Positions 1-8,300 of a stretch of DNA of 35,024 bases are shown here, piece by piece. Both the position numbers and the translations under genes were made by a program. The notes under the pieces are model-generated. The model searched no databases and was not told the origin of the DNA. It saw nothing but the letters and a program-made list of their open reading frames with translations. This DNA is from an uncultured Eubacteriales bacterium. Its GTDB lineage: Bacteria; Bacillota; Clostridia; Peptostreptococcales; Anaerovoracaceae. Position 1 is the stretch's first letter, and each line of letters begins with the position of its first letter. Location of the stretch: positions 1 through 35,024 of the forward strand of contig URGK01000018.1 in NCBI GenBank assembly GCA_900547295.1, written 5' to 3'.

Positions 1-5
1 GAGAT

Positions 6-57
6 TGGCACTCCCGAGAGGATTCGAACCTCCGACGCACGGTTTAGGAAACCGAGC
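6..57 (-). tRNA. 3' half of tRNA-Arg(CCU); prophage attachment site
   Basis: On the minus strand a tRNA 3' half is readable: anticodon loop TTCCTAA (anticodon CCT, arginine), the 3' side of the anticodon stem, a 5-nt variable loop, a T arm with loop TTCGAAT, the 3' acceptor strand CGGGAGT, discriminator G and an encoded CCA (plus positions 6-8). The outermost anticodon-stem pair is T-T, and no D arm or 5' acceptor strand follows to the right. Homology therefore stops inside the anticodon stem near position 54. This is how a prophage end looks after integration into the 3' part of a tRNA gene; the intact gene would be at the other prophage end, which is not visible. Whether this is attL or attR cannot be decided here. 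Confidence 0.8.
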
Positions 58-70
58 AGAAACAATGTGA

Positions 71-112
71 TTTCAACGGTTTCAACCGTATGTGTCGCAG
101 GGTATGTCGCAG
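71..112. repeat. Tandem short repeats beside the att site (candidate integrase arm sites)
   Basis: Two pairs of short direct repeats lie just inside the tRNA fragment: TTTCAACGG followed directly by TTTCAACCG (71-88), and TGTCGCAG twice with a 12-bp period (93-100 and 105-112). Tyrosine recombinases of tRNA-targeting phages bind short direct repeats flanking the core, so these are candidate arm-type sites. The repeats are seen; the function is inferred. The integrase gene itself is not in the window. Confidence 0.4.
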
Positions 113-184
113 CCATTTTTATCCCCATCATTTCACTATTTGTTATTAATTTTAGAGCTACATAGCAACATTGTTATCTTACAC

Positions 185-224
185 AGAGCACCCTCAATGT
201 TATTATAAACAAAGAGAGTGCTCT
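185..224 (-). terminator. Hairpin downstream of the endolysin gene
   Basis: An 11-bp inverted repeat (185-195 with 214-224, one G.U pair, 18-nt loop) lies 20 nt past the endolysin stop, at the end of the late transcript. It lacks a clear U tract, so it may be a 3'-end stabilising structure or a weak terminator. The rest of 113-243 holds no gene I can support. Confidence 0.35.
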
Positions 225-243
225 TGTAAATTAGAAAGGAAAA

Positions 244-753
244 TTAATCTGTAAGTTTATTTCTAAGTTCTTTCCATTTCTTATCCGTCAGATATCCGCC
301 CGGGCAACCTTTGCCTGTTATATCGTAGTGTCTGATAACCCGGCTGTCTGGGATATCATATTTCCTCTGCAGGTACTTTACCAGTACTGCAGCCTTTTTT
401 ATAGCCTTTGGATCTACGACAAGTCTGCCATTCTTTTTGATGCAACATAGCTCTATGGATATGCTGTTTGCATTTCTGCACTTATTGCCGTACTTTGAGC
501 CTTTGCTCCCCTGAGAGAACGGGCCTCCGCCTACAGCCCATGCTGCGTTTTTGTCCAGCACAGACTGCCAAATCTCATCTTTATCTACAAAGTAATGGGC
601 GGAAGCATTTCTATTTGCTCTGGCGAAAAATTCCGCATTGTTCTTCGCGGTAGATACTGCACCTACCCAGTGGATTACTATGTACCTGATGTCCCTGCTG
701 CGATAGGCAGTATAATTGTAGTTTGATATCTTCTTATTAATCTTTGGCGCCAT
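244..753 (-). CDS. Endolysin, N-acetylmuramoyl-L-alanine amidase (Amidase_2)
   Basis: 169-residue zinc amidase that cuts the MurNAc-L-Ala bond of peptidoglycan to lyse the host. Visible signatures are the first zinc histidine in VIHWVG (H28), E101 in the SISIELC strand, and the second histidine and cysteine in RHYDITGKGCPGGY (H142, C150). There is no signal peptide and no recognisable cell-wall-binding repeat after the catalytic domain, so it is a minimal endolysin that would need the upstream holin for export. It is the last gene of the late transcript; its start overlaps the holin stop (TAATG). Confidence 0.93.
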   Translation of the reverse strand: MAPKINKKISNYNYTAYRSRDIRYIVIHWVGAVSTAKNNAEFFARANRNASAHYFVDKDEIWQSVLDKNAAWAVGGGPFSQGSKGSKYGNKCRNANSISIELCCIKKNGRLVVDPKAIKKAAVLVKYLQRKYDIPDSRVIRHYDITGKGCPGGYLTDKKWKELRNKLTD

Positions 754-1055
754 TACATCACCTGCTTATCTTCCGGATCACGTCTGTCGGTTATTTCCTC
801 TATTGCTTCAACAAGTGATATGCCGTTTTTCATTGTTTCTTTTACGCGATCTGCAGAAATAGCTGCGTGAGTGAATGAATTATTTTTCCACCATGCCCAC
901 GCTGTTACTACTACCATATATACGGCTGATACTGCATCATAGATAACGCCCTCATCGAGCTCCAGCGGGTTCCAACCCAATAAAACGCATACTGTGTTAA
1001 TTACTCCGATTAAAAGCATAATGCTTCTGATTATTGTTTCTTTTGAAATCTTCAT
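753..1055 (-). CDS. Holin, phi LC3 family-like
   Basis: 100-residue membrane protein. The N-terminal half has two hydrophobic segments (about residues 10-27 and 37-56) around a short loop containing NPLELDEG, followed by a tail with AISADRVKETMKNG. This layout and the WKNNSFT region fit the phi LC3 holin family, which permeabilises the membrane so endolysin can reach the wall. GGAGGT lies about 11 nt upstream of the ATG. The stop overlaps the endolysin start, the usual holin-endolysin pairing. Confidence 0.88.
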   Translation of the reverse strand: MKISKETIIRSIMLLIGVINTVCVLLGWNPLELDEGVIYDAVSAVYMVVVTAWAWWKNNSFTHAAISADRVKETMKNGISLVEAIEEITDRRDPEDKQVM

Positions 1056-1075
1056 ATTATATGTACCTCCTCATA

Positions 1076-1345
1076 TTACTTATGCGCCTGCTTATTCAAA
1101 TATTTATCCAGCTTATCTTTGGCAACCGGTACGTTGTGGTTCGCCCCAAGCTGTACCAGCCCATCAAGACAAGCGGACAGCGCGAAGCACAAAACTGCAT
1201 TTTCGTCTTTAATGTGGCTTATCTCAGAGCCTATATGTTCCATCTTCATATACCATCTGTATGCTGCAAATATTACGCCTAAGATAGTAACCACTGCTCC
1301 CATTACTGCTGCAACTGTTATGATTATATCTGCTACTGTTGTCAT
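1076..1345 (-). CDS. Small single-pass membrane protein of the lysis cassette
   Basis: 89 residues: one long hydrophobic helix (about residues 5-29), then a soluble polar tail with the segment HIKDENAVLCFALSACLDGL. Similar short proteins are common upstream of holins in Clostridia prophages and are usually left as hypothetical. A second holin, an antiholin or a haemolysin XhlA-like anchor are possible; nothing in the sequence decides. AGGTG lies before the start, and it is 9 nt downstream of the DUF4406 gene and about 20 nt upstream of the holin. Confidence 0.75.
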   Translation of the reverse strand: MTTVADIIITVAAVMGAVVTILGVIFAAYRWYMKMEHIGSEISHIKDENAVLCFALSACLDGLVQLGANHNVPVAKDKLDKYLNKQAHK

Positions 1346-1353
1346 CTCATCAC

Positions 1354-1686
1354 CTATTCCTCATATATCACTTCAAGCCCGTAGGCTTTCGCAGCTTCGT
1401 GTTCTATCCTGCAGCCTCTTGTTTCTTCCCAGCCTTTACAGAAATATGCCACATGACACAAGCTCATATTCTCTAAGGACTTTGCAAGGAAACATAGCGG
1501 TATCTGAACAACACCCCTTTTGACCATAGCATTATCAGAATACCATTCATCAGTAAACAGAGTGTTCACTATCTCATAGCCTTTTTCCTTAAGAGTTGCT
1601 ATGGCTCTTTCCCTTGTTTCTCTTATTTCTTTTTCCGTTCTGCCTGCCATAGGCTGTGACAGCATTACTTTTCTTACATTACACAT
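1354..1686 (-). CDS. DUF4406 protein (nucleoside deoxyribosyltransferase-like fold)
   Basis: 110 residues from the ATG preceded by GGAGG at ideal spacing; an earlier in-frame ATG at 1716 lacks such a site. It begins with strand-loop VMLSQPMAGR and ends with GCRIEHEAAKAYGLEVIYEE, the pattern of DUF4406 proteins, which belong to the nucleoside 2-deoxyribosyltransferase-like group. The activity of phage members is not known to me; nucleotide or NAD-derivative handling is a reasonable guess from the fold. It sits between the XkdX remnant and the lysis genes, where phages often carry accessory genes, so a structural role is unlikely. Confidence 0.75.
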   Translation of the reverse strand: MCNVRKVMLSQPMAGRTEKEIRETRERAIATLKEKGYEIVNTLFTDEWYSDNAMVKRGVVQIPLCFLAKSLENMSLCHVAYFCKGWEETRGCRIEHEAAKAYGLEVIYEE

Positions 1687-1687
1687 T

Positions 1688-1825
1688 TTAATCCTCCGCT
1701 CCTGTAATATATTCATACTCCGACTGTGTTATTTTTCCGCTTTCCTTTAAGAACTCAATATATCAGATTGTTATAAAATATTTCTCGCCATAGAGCCTCT
1801 TAAGGCTTTTAACAAATACACTCAT
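1688..1825 (-). pseudogene. XkdX-like small tail-associated gene with an in-frame TGA
   Basis: A 45-codon frame begins at an ATG with a strong GGAAGGAG site and overlaps the stop of the upstream gene (TAATG). It reads MSVFVKSLKRLYGEKYFITI, then TGA (1763-1765), then YIEFLKESGKITQSEYEYITGAED and TAA. The second half matches the end typical of XkdX-family proteins (short, basic helix, then GKIT..EYE.ITG). TGA is used as an ordinary stop elsewhere in this phage, so this is most simply a nonsense mutation or a base-calling error. Programmed readthrough is not excluded. XkdX proteins are encoded near tail fibres and lysis genes in many Firmicutes phages; their function is unclear. Confidence 0.65.
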
Positions 1826-2160
1826 TATAAAACTCCTTCCCCGATTAACTGCTTTGTATAATCGTCAATAATACTGTTATAAGTTTCATCTGTAACAGGG
1901 GAAACATTCGCTGGGTCAGGATAAATCTTTGACAGTTCCTCATATTCCGATTGTGTTATCTCAACCATATCAACTATGGTAATAAATCTGTCTTTGTTTC
2001 CATCTGCTGTCTGATATGCCCATTTTCCGTCTGACGATATAACTCCGTCTGCTTCCGCTTCACTGCAGGTTATTAAACAGCCGTTTTTCTGCAGTCTGCA
2101 ATATAAAGGATTTTTCAGGACATCTAATATCCTTCCGTTATTTATTAATTTATAAAACAT
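1825..2160 (-). CDS. Hypothetical phage protein, tail-fibre associated
   Basis: 111 residues from the ATG with AAGGAG about 5 nt upstream; a GTG at 2166 overlaps that site and is less likely. It begins FYKLINNGRILDVLKNP and contains EITQSEYEEL, echoing the ITQSEYE of the following XkdX-like gene. Its position directly after the receptor-type gene suggests a tail-fibre accessory or assembly protein. No catalytic motif is visible and I do not assign a family. Confidence 0.7.
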   Translation of the reverse strand: MFYKLINNGRILDVLKNPLYCRLQKNGCLITCSEAEADGVISSDGKWAYQTADGNKDRFITIVDMVEITQSEYEELSKIYPDPANVSPVTDETYNSIIDDYTKQLIGEGVL

Positions 2161-2172
2161 ATTCACTCCTTC

Positions 2173-3219
2173 CTAACGGATACACAAACCGACTGCCACT
2201 CCAGCGCCAGCCACCGCAAAGCTGTGGCTGGCGCTGCCGTCCGAAAAGACGAAAACAAAGCGAGTCGAATTGCCCGAATAAGCTGAACGCAACCACCAAC
2301 CGTCAGCAGACCCATTTACTTTCTTAATTCTACTAGCGTTATCTGTAAATATCGGATACTTTGTACCCTCGCCATTACCTATTGTGTAAGAAACACTATC
2401 AAGTACTTCTGCTTCTGCTAATAGCCATACGTTATAGCTTGCTTCGCTAAGTGAGCCTGCTTGATTGTATGTCGTATAGCATTTCTTTTTAACAGGTGCT
2501 ACTATAGCCTTCAAATCACTAGGCAGTTTATTGTAGATATTAGTTTCTACATATGTTTTCATTGCTGACGCAGGATAGCCACCTGTGTTAATACTGCTAC
2601 TGTTCATTTTAGAGATTGTGTTTAAACAATTCTTCATCACAAGTGTAATTGGAGCAGTTACGCCGTCTGAATATGTATCGTGGTTAAAACCTGCAATTTG
2701 TAACTGAATAATTTCGCCAGTGGTCAAAGTCACATCTTTAATATCACCTACAGCCCAGTAGTTAGACAGTATAAGTTTGCCACTAATAGCTGCCTGTACC
2801 ATATCGTGTATCTGTCCCCAAGTGCCACTTGCGAACGGTACAATTTTAACCGGTACGCCCACAGTGACCGTTGCGGTTTTGGTCACTCCGTTTTCTGTAT
2901 ATGATATTGTTACAATCTGATTTCCTTCTGATGTAAATGTTTTCGGAGAATAAGTATAACCGTATACCTGTTTTACTGCTCCATGGTCATATGTCGCCTT
3001 AACAACCATTCCTGCAGGGTCAAAGCTATCACCTATTTCATATGACATCTTTGTTGGATTTGTTGTTATGGCTATGCTTATTAACACTGGCTTTTTAACA
3101 GTAACCCTTTTCATTGTTTTCCCAGGAGATGGAGTTATTACTAAAGGCTCGCCTTCCCAGTAAACCGTCTTTTCTTCCTCAGGCTTTCCGCCGCCTATCA
3201 TATTGATTACATTTCCCAT
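2173..3219 (-). CDS. Ig-like plus C-type-lectin-like (DUF6273-type) receptor-binding protein
   Basis: 348 residues. After an N-terminal segment there is one bacterial Ig-like domain (about 43-122, with YEIGDSFDPAGMVVKATY). The rest (about 130-348) ends in SADGWWLRSAYSGNS, a serine/alanine/glycine-rich stretch and GVAVGLCIR. The WWLRS...GV..G.CI frame is that of DUF6273/C-type-lectin-like domains, known from surface proteins and from targets of diversity-generating retroelements. The last 100 coding bases are much poorer in A than the rest of the gene. It follows the collagen-like fibre gene, with the start overlapping that gene's stop, so a role in binding the host surface is likely. Confidence 0.8.
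   Translation of the reverse strand: MGNVINMIGGGKPEEEKTVYWEGEPLVITPSPGKTMKRVTVKKPVLISIAITTNPTKMSYEIGDSFDPAGMVVKATYDHGAVKQVYGYTYSPKTFTSEGNQIVTISYTENGVTKTATVTVGVPVKIVPFASGTWGQIHDMVQAAISGKLILSNYWAVGDIKDVTLTTGEIIQLQIAGFNHDTYSDGVTAPITLVMKNCLNTISKMNSSSINTGGYPASAMKTYVETNIYNKLPSDLKAIVAPVKKKCYTTYNQAGSLSEASYNVWLLAEAEVLDSVSYTIGNGEGTKYPIFTDNASRIKKVNGSADGWWLRSAYSGNSTRFVFVFSDGSASHSFAVAGAGVAVGLCIR
2202..2236. repeat. Perfect 13-bp inverted repeat inside the lectin-like coding end
   Basis: Positions 2202-2214 and 2224-2236 are exact reverse complements separated by 9 nt. The arms lie entirely within codons for the last 25 residues or so of the lectin-like protein. No U tract follows on either strand, so a terminator is unlikely. 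Hairpins or cruciforms next to variable regions are known to help target recognition in the Bordetella phage retroelement; a similar role here is conjecture. Confidence 0.6.
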
Positions 3220-4943
3220 TATGTCACCTGCTCTTTCTTGATGTTAACTACAACTGCCACCGTTGGTTTGGTTGTGCAATGGAATGTAATGCTGTTAGCT
3301 GTTGCAACATCATCTGCGTATATTCCTGCTTCGGTCCATACTTTATACTGTGACGAATCGGGATAGGCTGTGTAGACATACCCACTTGTAGGGATATTGC
3401 TTACAGCCACTATCTGCTTAAACCCATCACCGTCTGCCTCCCAACCATCTATGGTTAGAGTTGCAGTGATGACCTTTATTGCAGGAATTGTAATATATCT
3501 AATACTCCACTTATTGTTAATACAAGTAATTATTCCGTTCTGTCTGGTAAGAGTGTTCGGGTCTGCCCAAGTAAATACATGATAATCCTCACCACCTCTT
3601 CCTATAAGCGGAATAAAATATTGTGATGCACCGTCCACTTTACAATACACAACTTTTCCAGTTTGATACGCCGCTTCTATTTCGGCATTGGTCGTAGTGC
3701 CGAAAGTTGCAATAAAAATCTCATCAGGTGCTGACGTAAGAAATCCACTGTCATTATTAAGTTGACTTGTCTTAGTTGGTAAAGTGGTTCGTGTTATCTT
3801 CCAGGCGCTTTTTGTTGATGAACTAAAAAGAAGTTCTAACGTAATCTGTTGAAAATCAACGGGGCTATTACTTATTCCCTGTGAGAAAGATGATTTAAAC
3901 ATCAAATCTCCCCCTGTAAAACCAGTCGCAATAACTAATGGCAGAATTAAATGCGCTCCTGCATTAACTATGCAATACACATCTTTACCCTCATTATAGG
4001 CGGCATAAATTTGCTCTGGGGTTTTATCAAGCGTAGTGGTTGTATCAGACGCATTTACCGTTGCATTAACATAAAATGTAGGTTTGTAATCAGATGATAA
4101 TGCACCTACATCTTCAGCAGTACTAGGAATAGTTGGTTTGTTTGTGAGGTCGTTATAACTTCCCGATTTAGCAACAGCAGATAAATCATCAGATTTAGCA
4201 TATCCTGCAAGACTTTGATGCTCTTTTAAAAATCCCTCATCATTCTCCAATTCAGACAGCTTTGTCGGAATACCTACAAAACTAGATATATCCTTTGCCA
4301 ACTCTTGTATTTGTTCCGTTGTCAGGTCATCATATGTAAATGGATCACCTTTGTCGCCCTTTACTCCTTTAGGGACTACCAAATCATAGGTGGTGCCGTC
4401 AGAAAGATTTATTGTATAAACTTTATCTCCATTCGCTCTTTCTTCCTTATAGACAACACTGGTTATCCCAACACCATCATTGCCAGGCACTCCCTGCACA
4501 CCCTGATCTCCTTGTTCACCTTTAGAGCCAGTATTGCCTTGTTCACCTTTGTCTCCCTTATCCCCTTTATCACCTTTGTCGCCTTGGTTACCTTTTTCAC
4601 CTTGAGGGCCTCTATTAGCTGTAAAGGTATAGGTTTTCTCATTTGTAAGAGTTATTAGGTATATATTATTACCTGCTTCATCGGTGTTTTTAAGCGTTAT
4701 CGAGGCAATACCTACTCCAGTGTCTCCTTTATCTCCTTGTTCACCTTTGTCACCCTGCACTCCGGTATCACCTTTATCTCCCTTGTCGCCTTTTGCCCCG
4801 GTATCGCCCTTAGGACCAGTCGGTCCTGCAGGGCCTGTATCACCTTTGGGACCAATATCACCTTTCGGGCCTTGTGGTCCTCTCATAGAAACTTCTTTCA
4901 TCTCCAGTTCTACAGGTGTAACAATTTCCATTTCAATGCTCAT
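3219..4943 (-). CDS. Collagen-like tail fibre protein
   Basis: 574 residues. Residues 22-76 are 18 uninterrupted Gly-X-Y triplets and residues 112-157 are 15 more, mostly GDK/GPK/GEQ, with a 35-residue beta-rich spacer (VGIASITLKN...) between them and a similar one after. Such blocks form trimeric triple helices that act as rigid shafts. The region from about 225 on has the IPTKLSELENDEGFL and LTNKPTIP motifs frequent in Firmicutes fibre proteins, followed by beta-rich repeats of about 100 residues (YAAYNEGKDVYC and EAAYQTGKVVYC mark two related units). It probably forms the host-contact fibre. GAGGTG precedes the ATG, which overlaps the upstream TGA. Confidence 0.9.
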   Translation of the reverse strand: MSIEMEIVTPVELEMKEVSMRGPQGPKGDIGPKGDTGPAGPTGPKGDTGAKGDKGDKGDTGVQGDKGEQGDKGDTGVGIASITLKNTDEAGNNIYLITLTNEKTYTFTANRGPQGEKGNQGDKGDKGDKGDKGEQGNTGSKGEQGDQGVQGVPGNDGVGITSVVYKEERANGDKVYTINLSDGTTYDLVVPKGVKGDKGDPFTYDDLTTEQIQELAKDISSFVGIPTKLSELENDEGFLKEHQSLAGYAKSDDLSAVAKSGSYNDLTNKPTIPSTAEDVGALSSDYKPTFYVNATVNASDTTTTLDKTPEQIYAAYNEGKDVYCIVNAGAHLILPLVIATGFTGGDLMFKSSFSQGISNSPVDFQQITLELLFSSSTKSAWKITRTTLPTKTSQLNNDSGFLTSAPDEIFIATFGTTTNAEIEAAYQTGKVVYCKVDGASQYFIPLIGRGGEDYHVFTWADPNTLTRQNGIITCINNKWSIRYITIPAIKVITATLTIDGWEADGDGFKQIVAVSNIPTSGYVYTAYPDSSQYKVWTEAGIYADDVATANSITFHCTTKPTVAVVVNIKKEQVT

Positions 4944-5260
4944 TTAATAATCACCTCGCTTAAAACCTCACCTATGTTTACCTGCTTAGTGTCTGTTCCT
5001 TGTACTTTAAAATCATCAACAAACATTACCCTTGCCTGTATCCCCACATTCGTATCGGGAAAAGCAAGACTCTCTGCCTGAGTAACCGGAAAGTTAAAAA
5101 CTCCATTATCGCTGTCATAAGTGACTTCTCCACTTCCGTCAGAGCGATACATCTTACTGATGTTATGAATCGTAAACTCTATAGCTTTGACATCTGCCAT
5201 CACAACCGATTTGATTTTCAGCGAGATATATCCCGCATCGCCTCTGGTCATTAGCTTCAT
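4940..5260 (-). CDS. Small phage structural protein upstream of the fibre
   Basis: 106 residues from the second of two ATGs, which has AAAGGAGG at proper spacing; the first ATG (5266) is only 1 nt from that site. The protein is beta-rich with no signal peptide (MTRGDAGYISLKIKS...). It is the first gene after a candidate late promoter and overlaps the fibre start by 4 nt (ATGA). The BppU-type N-terminal domains that attach fibres to baseplates have similar openings, but the resemblance is weak. I call it a probable virion or fibre-attachment protein. Confidence 0.7.
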   Translation of the reverse strand: MKLMTRGDAGYISLKIKSVVMADVKAIEFTIHNISKMYRSDGSGEVTYDSDNGVFNFPVTQAESLAFPDTNVGIQARVMFVDDFKVQGTDTKQVNIGEVLSEVIIK

Positions 5261-5287
5261 ACTCATGCCTCCTTTCTCTTTTTTCTA

Positions 5288-5328
5288 ATAATAAAACAAT
5301 AAGCCGAGGACTTTCTAACCCTCGACTT
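5288..5328 (-). promoter_or_regulatory. Candidate phage late promoter, copy B (tail-fibre/lysis genes)
   Basis: AAGTCGAGGGTTAGAAA (minus strand, 5312-5328) is identical in 17 of 17 bases to a sequence upstream of terS. TTAGAA (5313-5318) is followed after exactly 19 nt by TATTAT (5288-5293), again as upstream of terS. The expected transcript start is about 20 nt before the first fibre-operon ATG. There is no TTGACA-type -35, which suggests a phage activator or alternative specificity. Confidence 0.55.
5301..5328 (-). terminator. Hairpin after the giant polyvalent gene
   Basis: On the minus strand AAGTCGAGG and CCTCGGCTT can form a 9-bp stem (one G.U) with a 10-nt loop, 8 nt past the giant gene's stop, followed by the U-rich tract TTATTGTTTTATTATT. 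It reads as an intrinsic terminator and overlaps the candidate promoter, so the same bases may both end one transcript and start the next. Confidence 0.5.
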
Positions 5329-5335
5329 ACCATAC

Positions 5336-8300
5336 TTATTCAGTTTCATCCCATTCAGAAAAATCTTTTATGGTTCCATCCGCATATTCCCATACGCTTC
5401 TGCCATTAACACTTATCTGAGATATTCTGCTTGTTATCGTACTTCTTTCACTGGTATCCGCCACCTGATAAGCACCTTTATAGTAGTTTGATAGGCTGCT
5501 TCTTACTGCGCTCATTGCCTGACTTTCAGACTTGCCCTCGTCAATATACTTCTGATATCTGCTTTCAGCATCTCTTTCTATTGCCTCAAGAGCGCTTTGG
5601 GATTTATCCTTATCCTCAGAAAGCAACGCCGCATAATTGCTTTTCCTGTTAACATCATCAGGATCAGCATACATAAACTTATCAATAAGAGCCTTACCTT
5701 CCTCAGGAAATGCAGCTTTGATTGTAGTTTCAATTTCCCTCACAATATTTGCGGCCGGTATTCCAAATATCTCACCAGAGTGAAGTGCAAGCTGTCTTAT
5801 GCAGTATTCATATGTATACTTGGCATCTTCACCCTGCTCATAGGTTTTCTGCAACCTTTCAACATCTTTATATATTGTTGCAAATGCTGCCATATCCATT
5901 CTGGCAACATCATATCCTGAAAACAGTGAGTATATGTCCCTTGTAAAAGGTAGCATATTAAGCGGATTAGCATTATCAAGTATATTAAGTGCTGTATACT
6001 TCAGATACTTCTGAAGCGGCGTAAGGTTTTTATCTTCATCGTCATCGTCACCGGTATAAGCATCTCTTAAATAGTCTGCAATAGCAGCAGCGGCCGATAC
6101 CCCCACAGCATTAGTTATAAACACAGGAATCAATGTAGCCATTCTTTTTGTTGCAGCCTTTTTATCTCCTGATGACCACTCTTTTGCTGTCTTGATGGTT
6201 TCAGTACGCATCATATTGAATGTTGTTGTTGGCTCAGCCATGAATGATGTCATCATCTTCATAAGAGTATCATCGTTCCTCATTATCTGAGACCTTGATA
6301 ACATACTGTCTACAACCTGTGTTCTATAGAATATATCTCTCGCTCTTTCATTGCATTTATCCCAGAACTCCTGCGATCCGGACTCGATGTCCGGATTGTT
6401 TTTCTCAACTTCCTTTTTAACAGCTTTCCAAATATATGACCAAGTAAAATCATCAGCTTTTCCGTATGCGTTCATAAACAGCTTGTCAAGCTTACTTTCC
6501 TGTCCGAGGAGAATCTCCTTCATTGACGGCGCAACATCCGTCTGATAAAAACCCCACCCTTTCCATTTGGCAATTGGGCAATGTTCCTGCATTTCCTTTA
6601 TAGCAGGCTTGCCCTGTGCTGCTATCAGATACTTAGGATTAATCATCATTGCCGACCTTACAATGGCTGTAGGCTGCTGAACGAAAACTCTGAAGTTAAA
6701 TCCTATTTTAGCCTTCTTGTAATTCGCAAGCAGCCTATTGGGAATCTTTGCATCCACTTTGTCTTCACGCTTATTTGCGTTGTTAAGGTCTCTCATAAGC
6801 TTGTTGATGTAGTTTGTTGCTTTATCACCATAAGCACGTCTTATCTGTTCCTTGACTGTGGTTCCATTATAGTACGTTTTGTCTCCGCCTCGCTGCTTGT
6901 AGTTATATATTCTCTCAAAATCCAGCAGTGCCGGTGCCAGCGCATTATACATACTCATTTCTGTTATATGTCTAGTCACAACATTAAATATGTCATCGAG
7001 CATAATAGGATTGTTTGCTCCCGGAGTTAAAGCTTTTGTAAAGCCGGCAGTCCATAGTTTTGGCATAAGTTCAGCCTTATCGGTCTGTCTACTCTCAAGG
7101 AAATCTTTATCAGATTTCATAGGGAAGTAATTAGGATCTTCAAATTTCTTATAACCATGTATCTTCATTGAGGTTTCATTACCCCACGCAGCACAATCTT
7201 CGGCCATAAACTTCTGCAATTTATCTGCAATATTCTTTTCTTCCTCTGTTAAGCTATTTATTATTCTGGCTGCATCGGTATAAGTAATTTGTTTTCTTTT
7301 ATCATCTATAATGCCTTGTGTCTTAAACTTCTTTTTGTATTTAAGGCTTGTAGGCACAATTCCTCCCTTTGTAATATGTTCAACGGCCTCCGGACGTTTC
7401 ATGAGACAATACAAGCTCATTACTTGAGACGGCAGCAGTTCCACAGTTTCTTTTGATTCCAGCTTAAACTTTGCAGGTTTCATTTTATCATTAGATAGCC
7501 GATTCAGTGTTTTCTTGGCAGCCACGCCCTGAATGTATTCCATAGCCGTATCAACATTGCGAATATGCTTGTCAAATCCGTCAACTACAGATCCAAACAC
7601 TTCCTTTGCCGTTCCTCCCATAACTTCAAAGAAGTCAACAGGTTTAACATTGGAACTGTTAAGGAAATCGTCAAACATTTTAAAGAATTCGCTTCTGTGC
7701 TTTTTATCCTTTATCTGCATAGTTTCTGAGATTATGTTATCCGCAGCCTCTGCTCTGGTCTGCCTTATATTATCAGAGAATGTTCGATTAATGTTTCCTA
7801 TGCCGTATCTTACAGCCTTGAGTAGCGTTTTCACGTCCTGCAGCTCGCCATTGGTCAGACTGTCAAGTCTCCTGCCATCAAGATCCTTTGACAGCTTTTC
7901 GGCAAGGTCTGTTATAAAGCTGTCTACAACTATATCGCTCTCACCGCTTTCAGCAATTTTCAGAAGCTCTGCATTTAAGTTTGCGAAATTAAGCATTCTT
8001 CTTGACATATGCCCATACTTTTTCGTCCATGCGTCTGTTCTTGTAGTCGAAAAATCAAATCCTGCAAGCATCCTAGCTATAGCTGACTGATAGCCTTCCG
8101 GTATATGCTTCATATCTGTAGGGGATAAAAGCATACCTGTAAGATATTTAACATCTTTTTCAATCTGCATTTTAACGCCTCGCCTGTCAGTTCTTGCTCT
8201 GGTGTCTGCAGCACGCTGTTCATATTTCGCTTTCTGCCTTGCAAGCTGCTCTTTTGCTTTGTCTCTCTGAGCTGTCAGCTTCTGATTGTGTTTTTTCCTC

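Noticed and set aside
1..117. Minus-strand frame reading through the tRNA fragment
   Set aside because: It overlaps a clear tRNA 3' half and shows no family features.
4684..4947. Plus-strand Pro/Ser repeat frame (SPLSPLSP)
   Set aside because: It is the complement of the Gly-X-Y repeats of the fibre gene.
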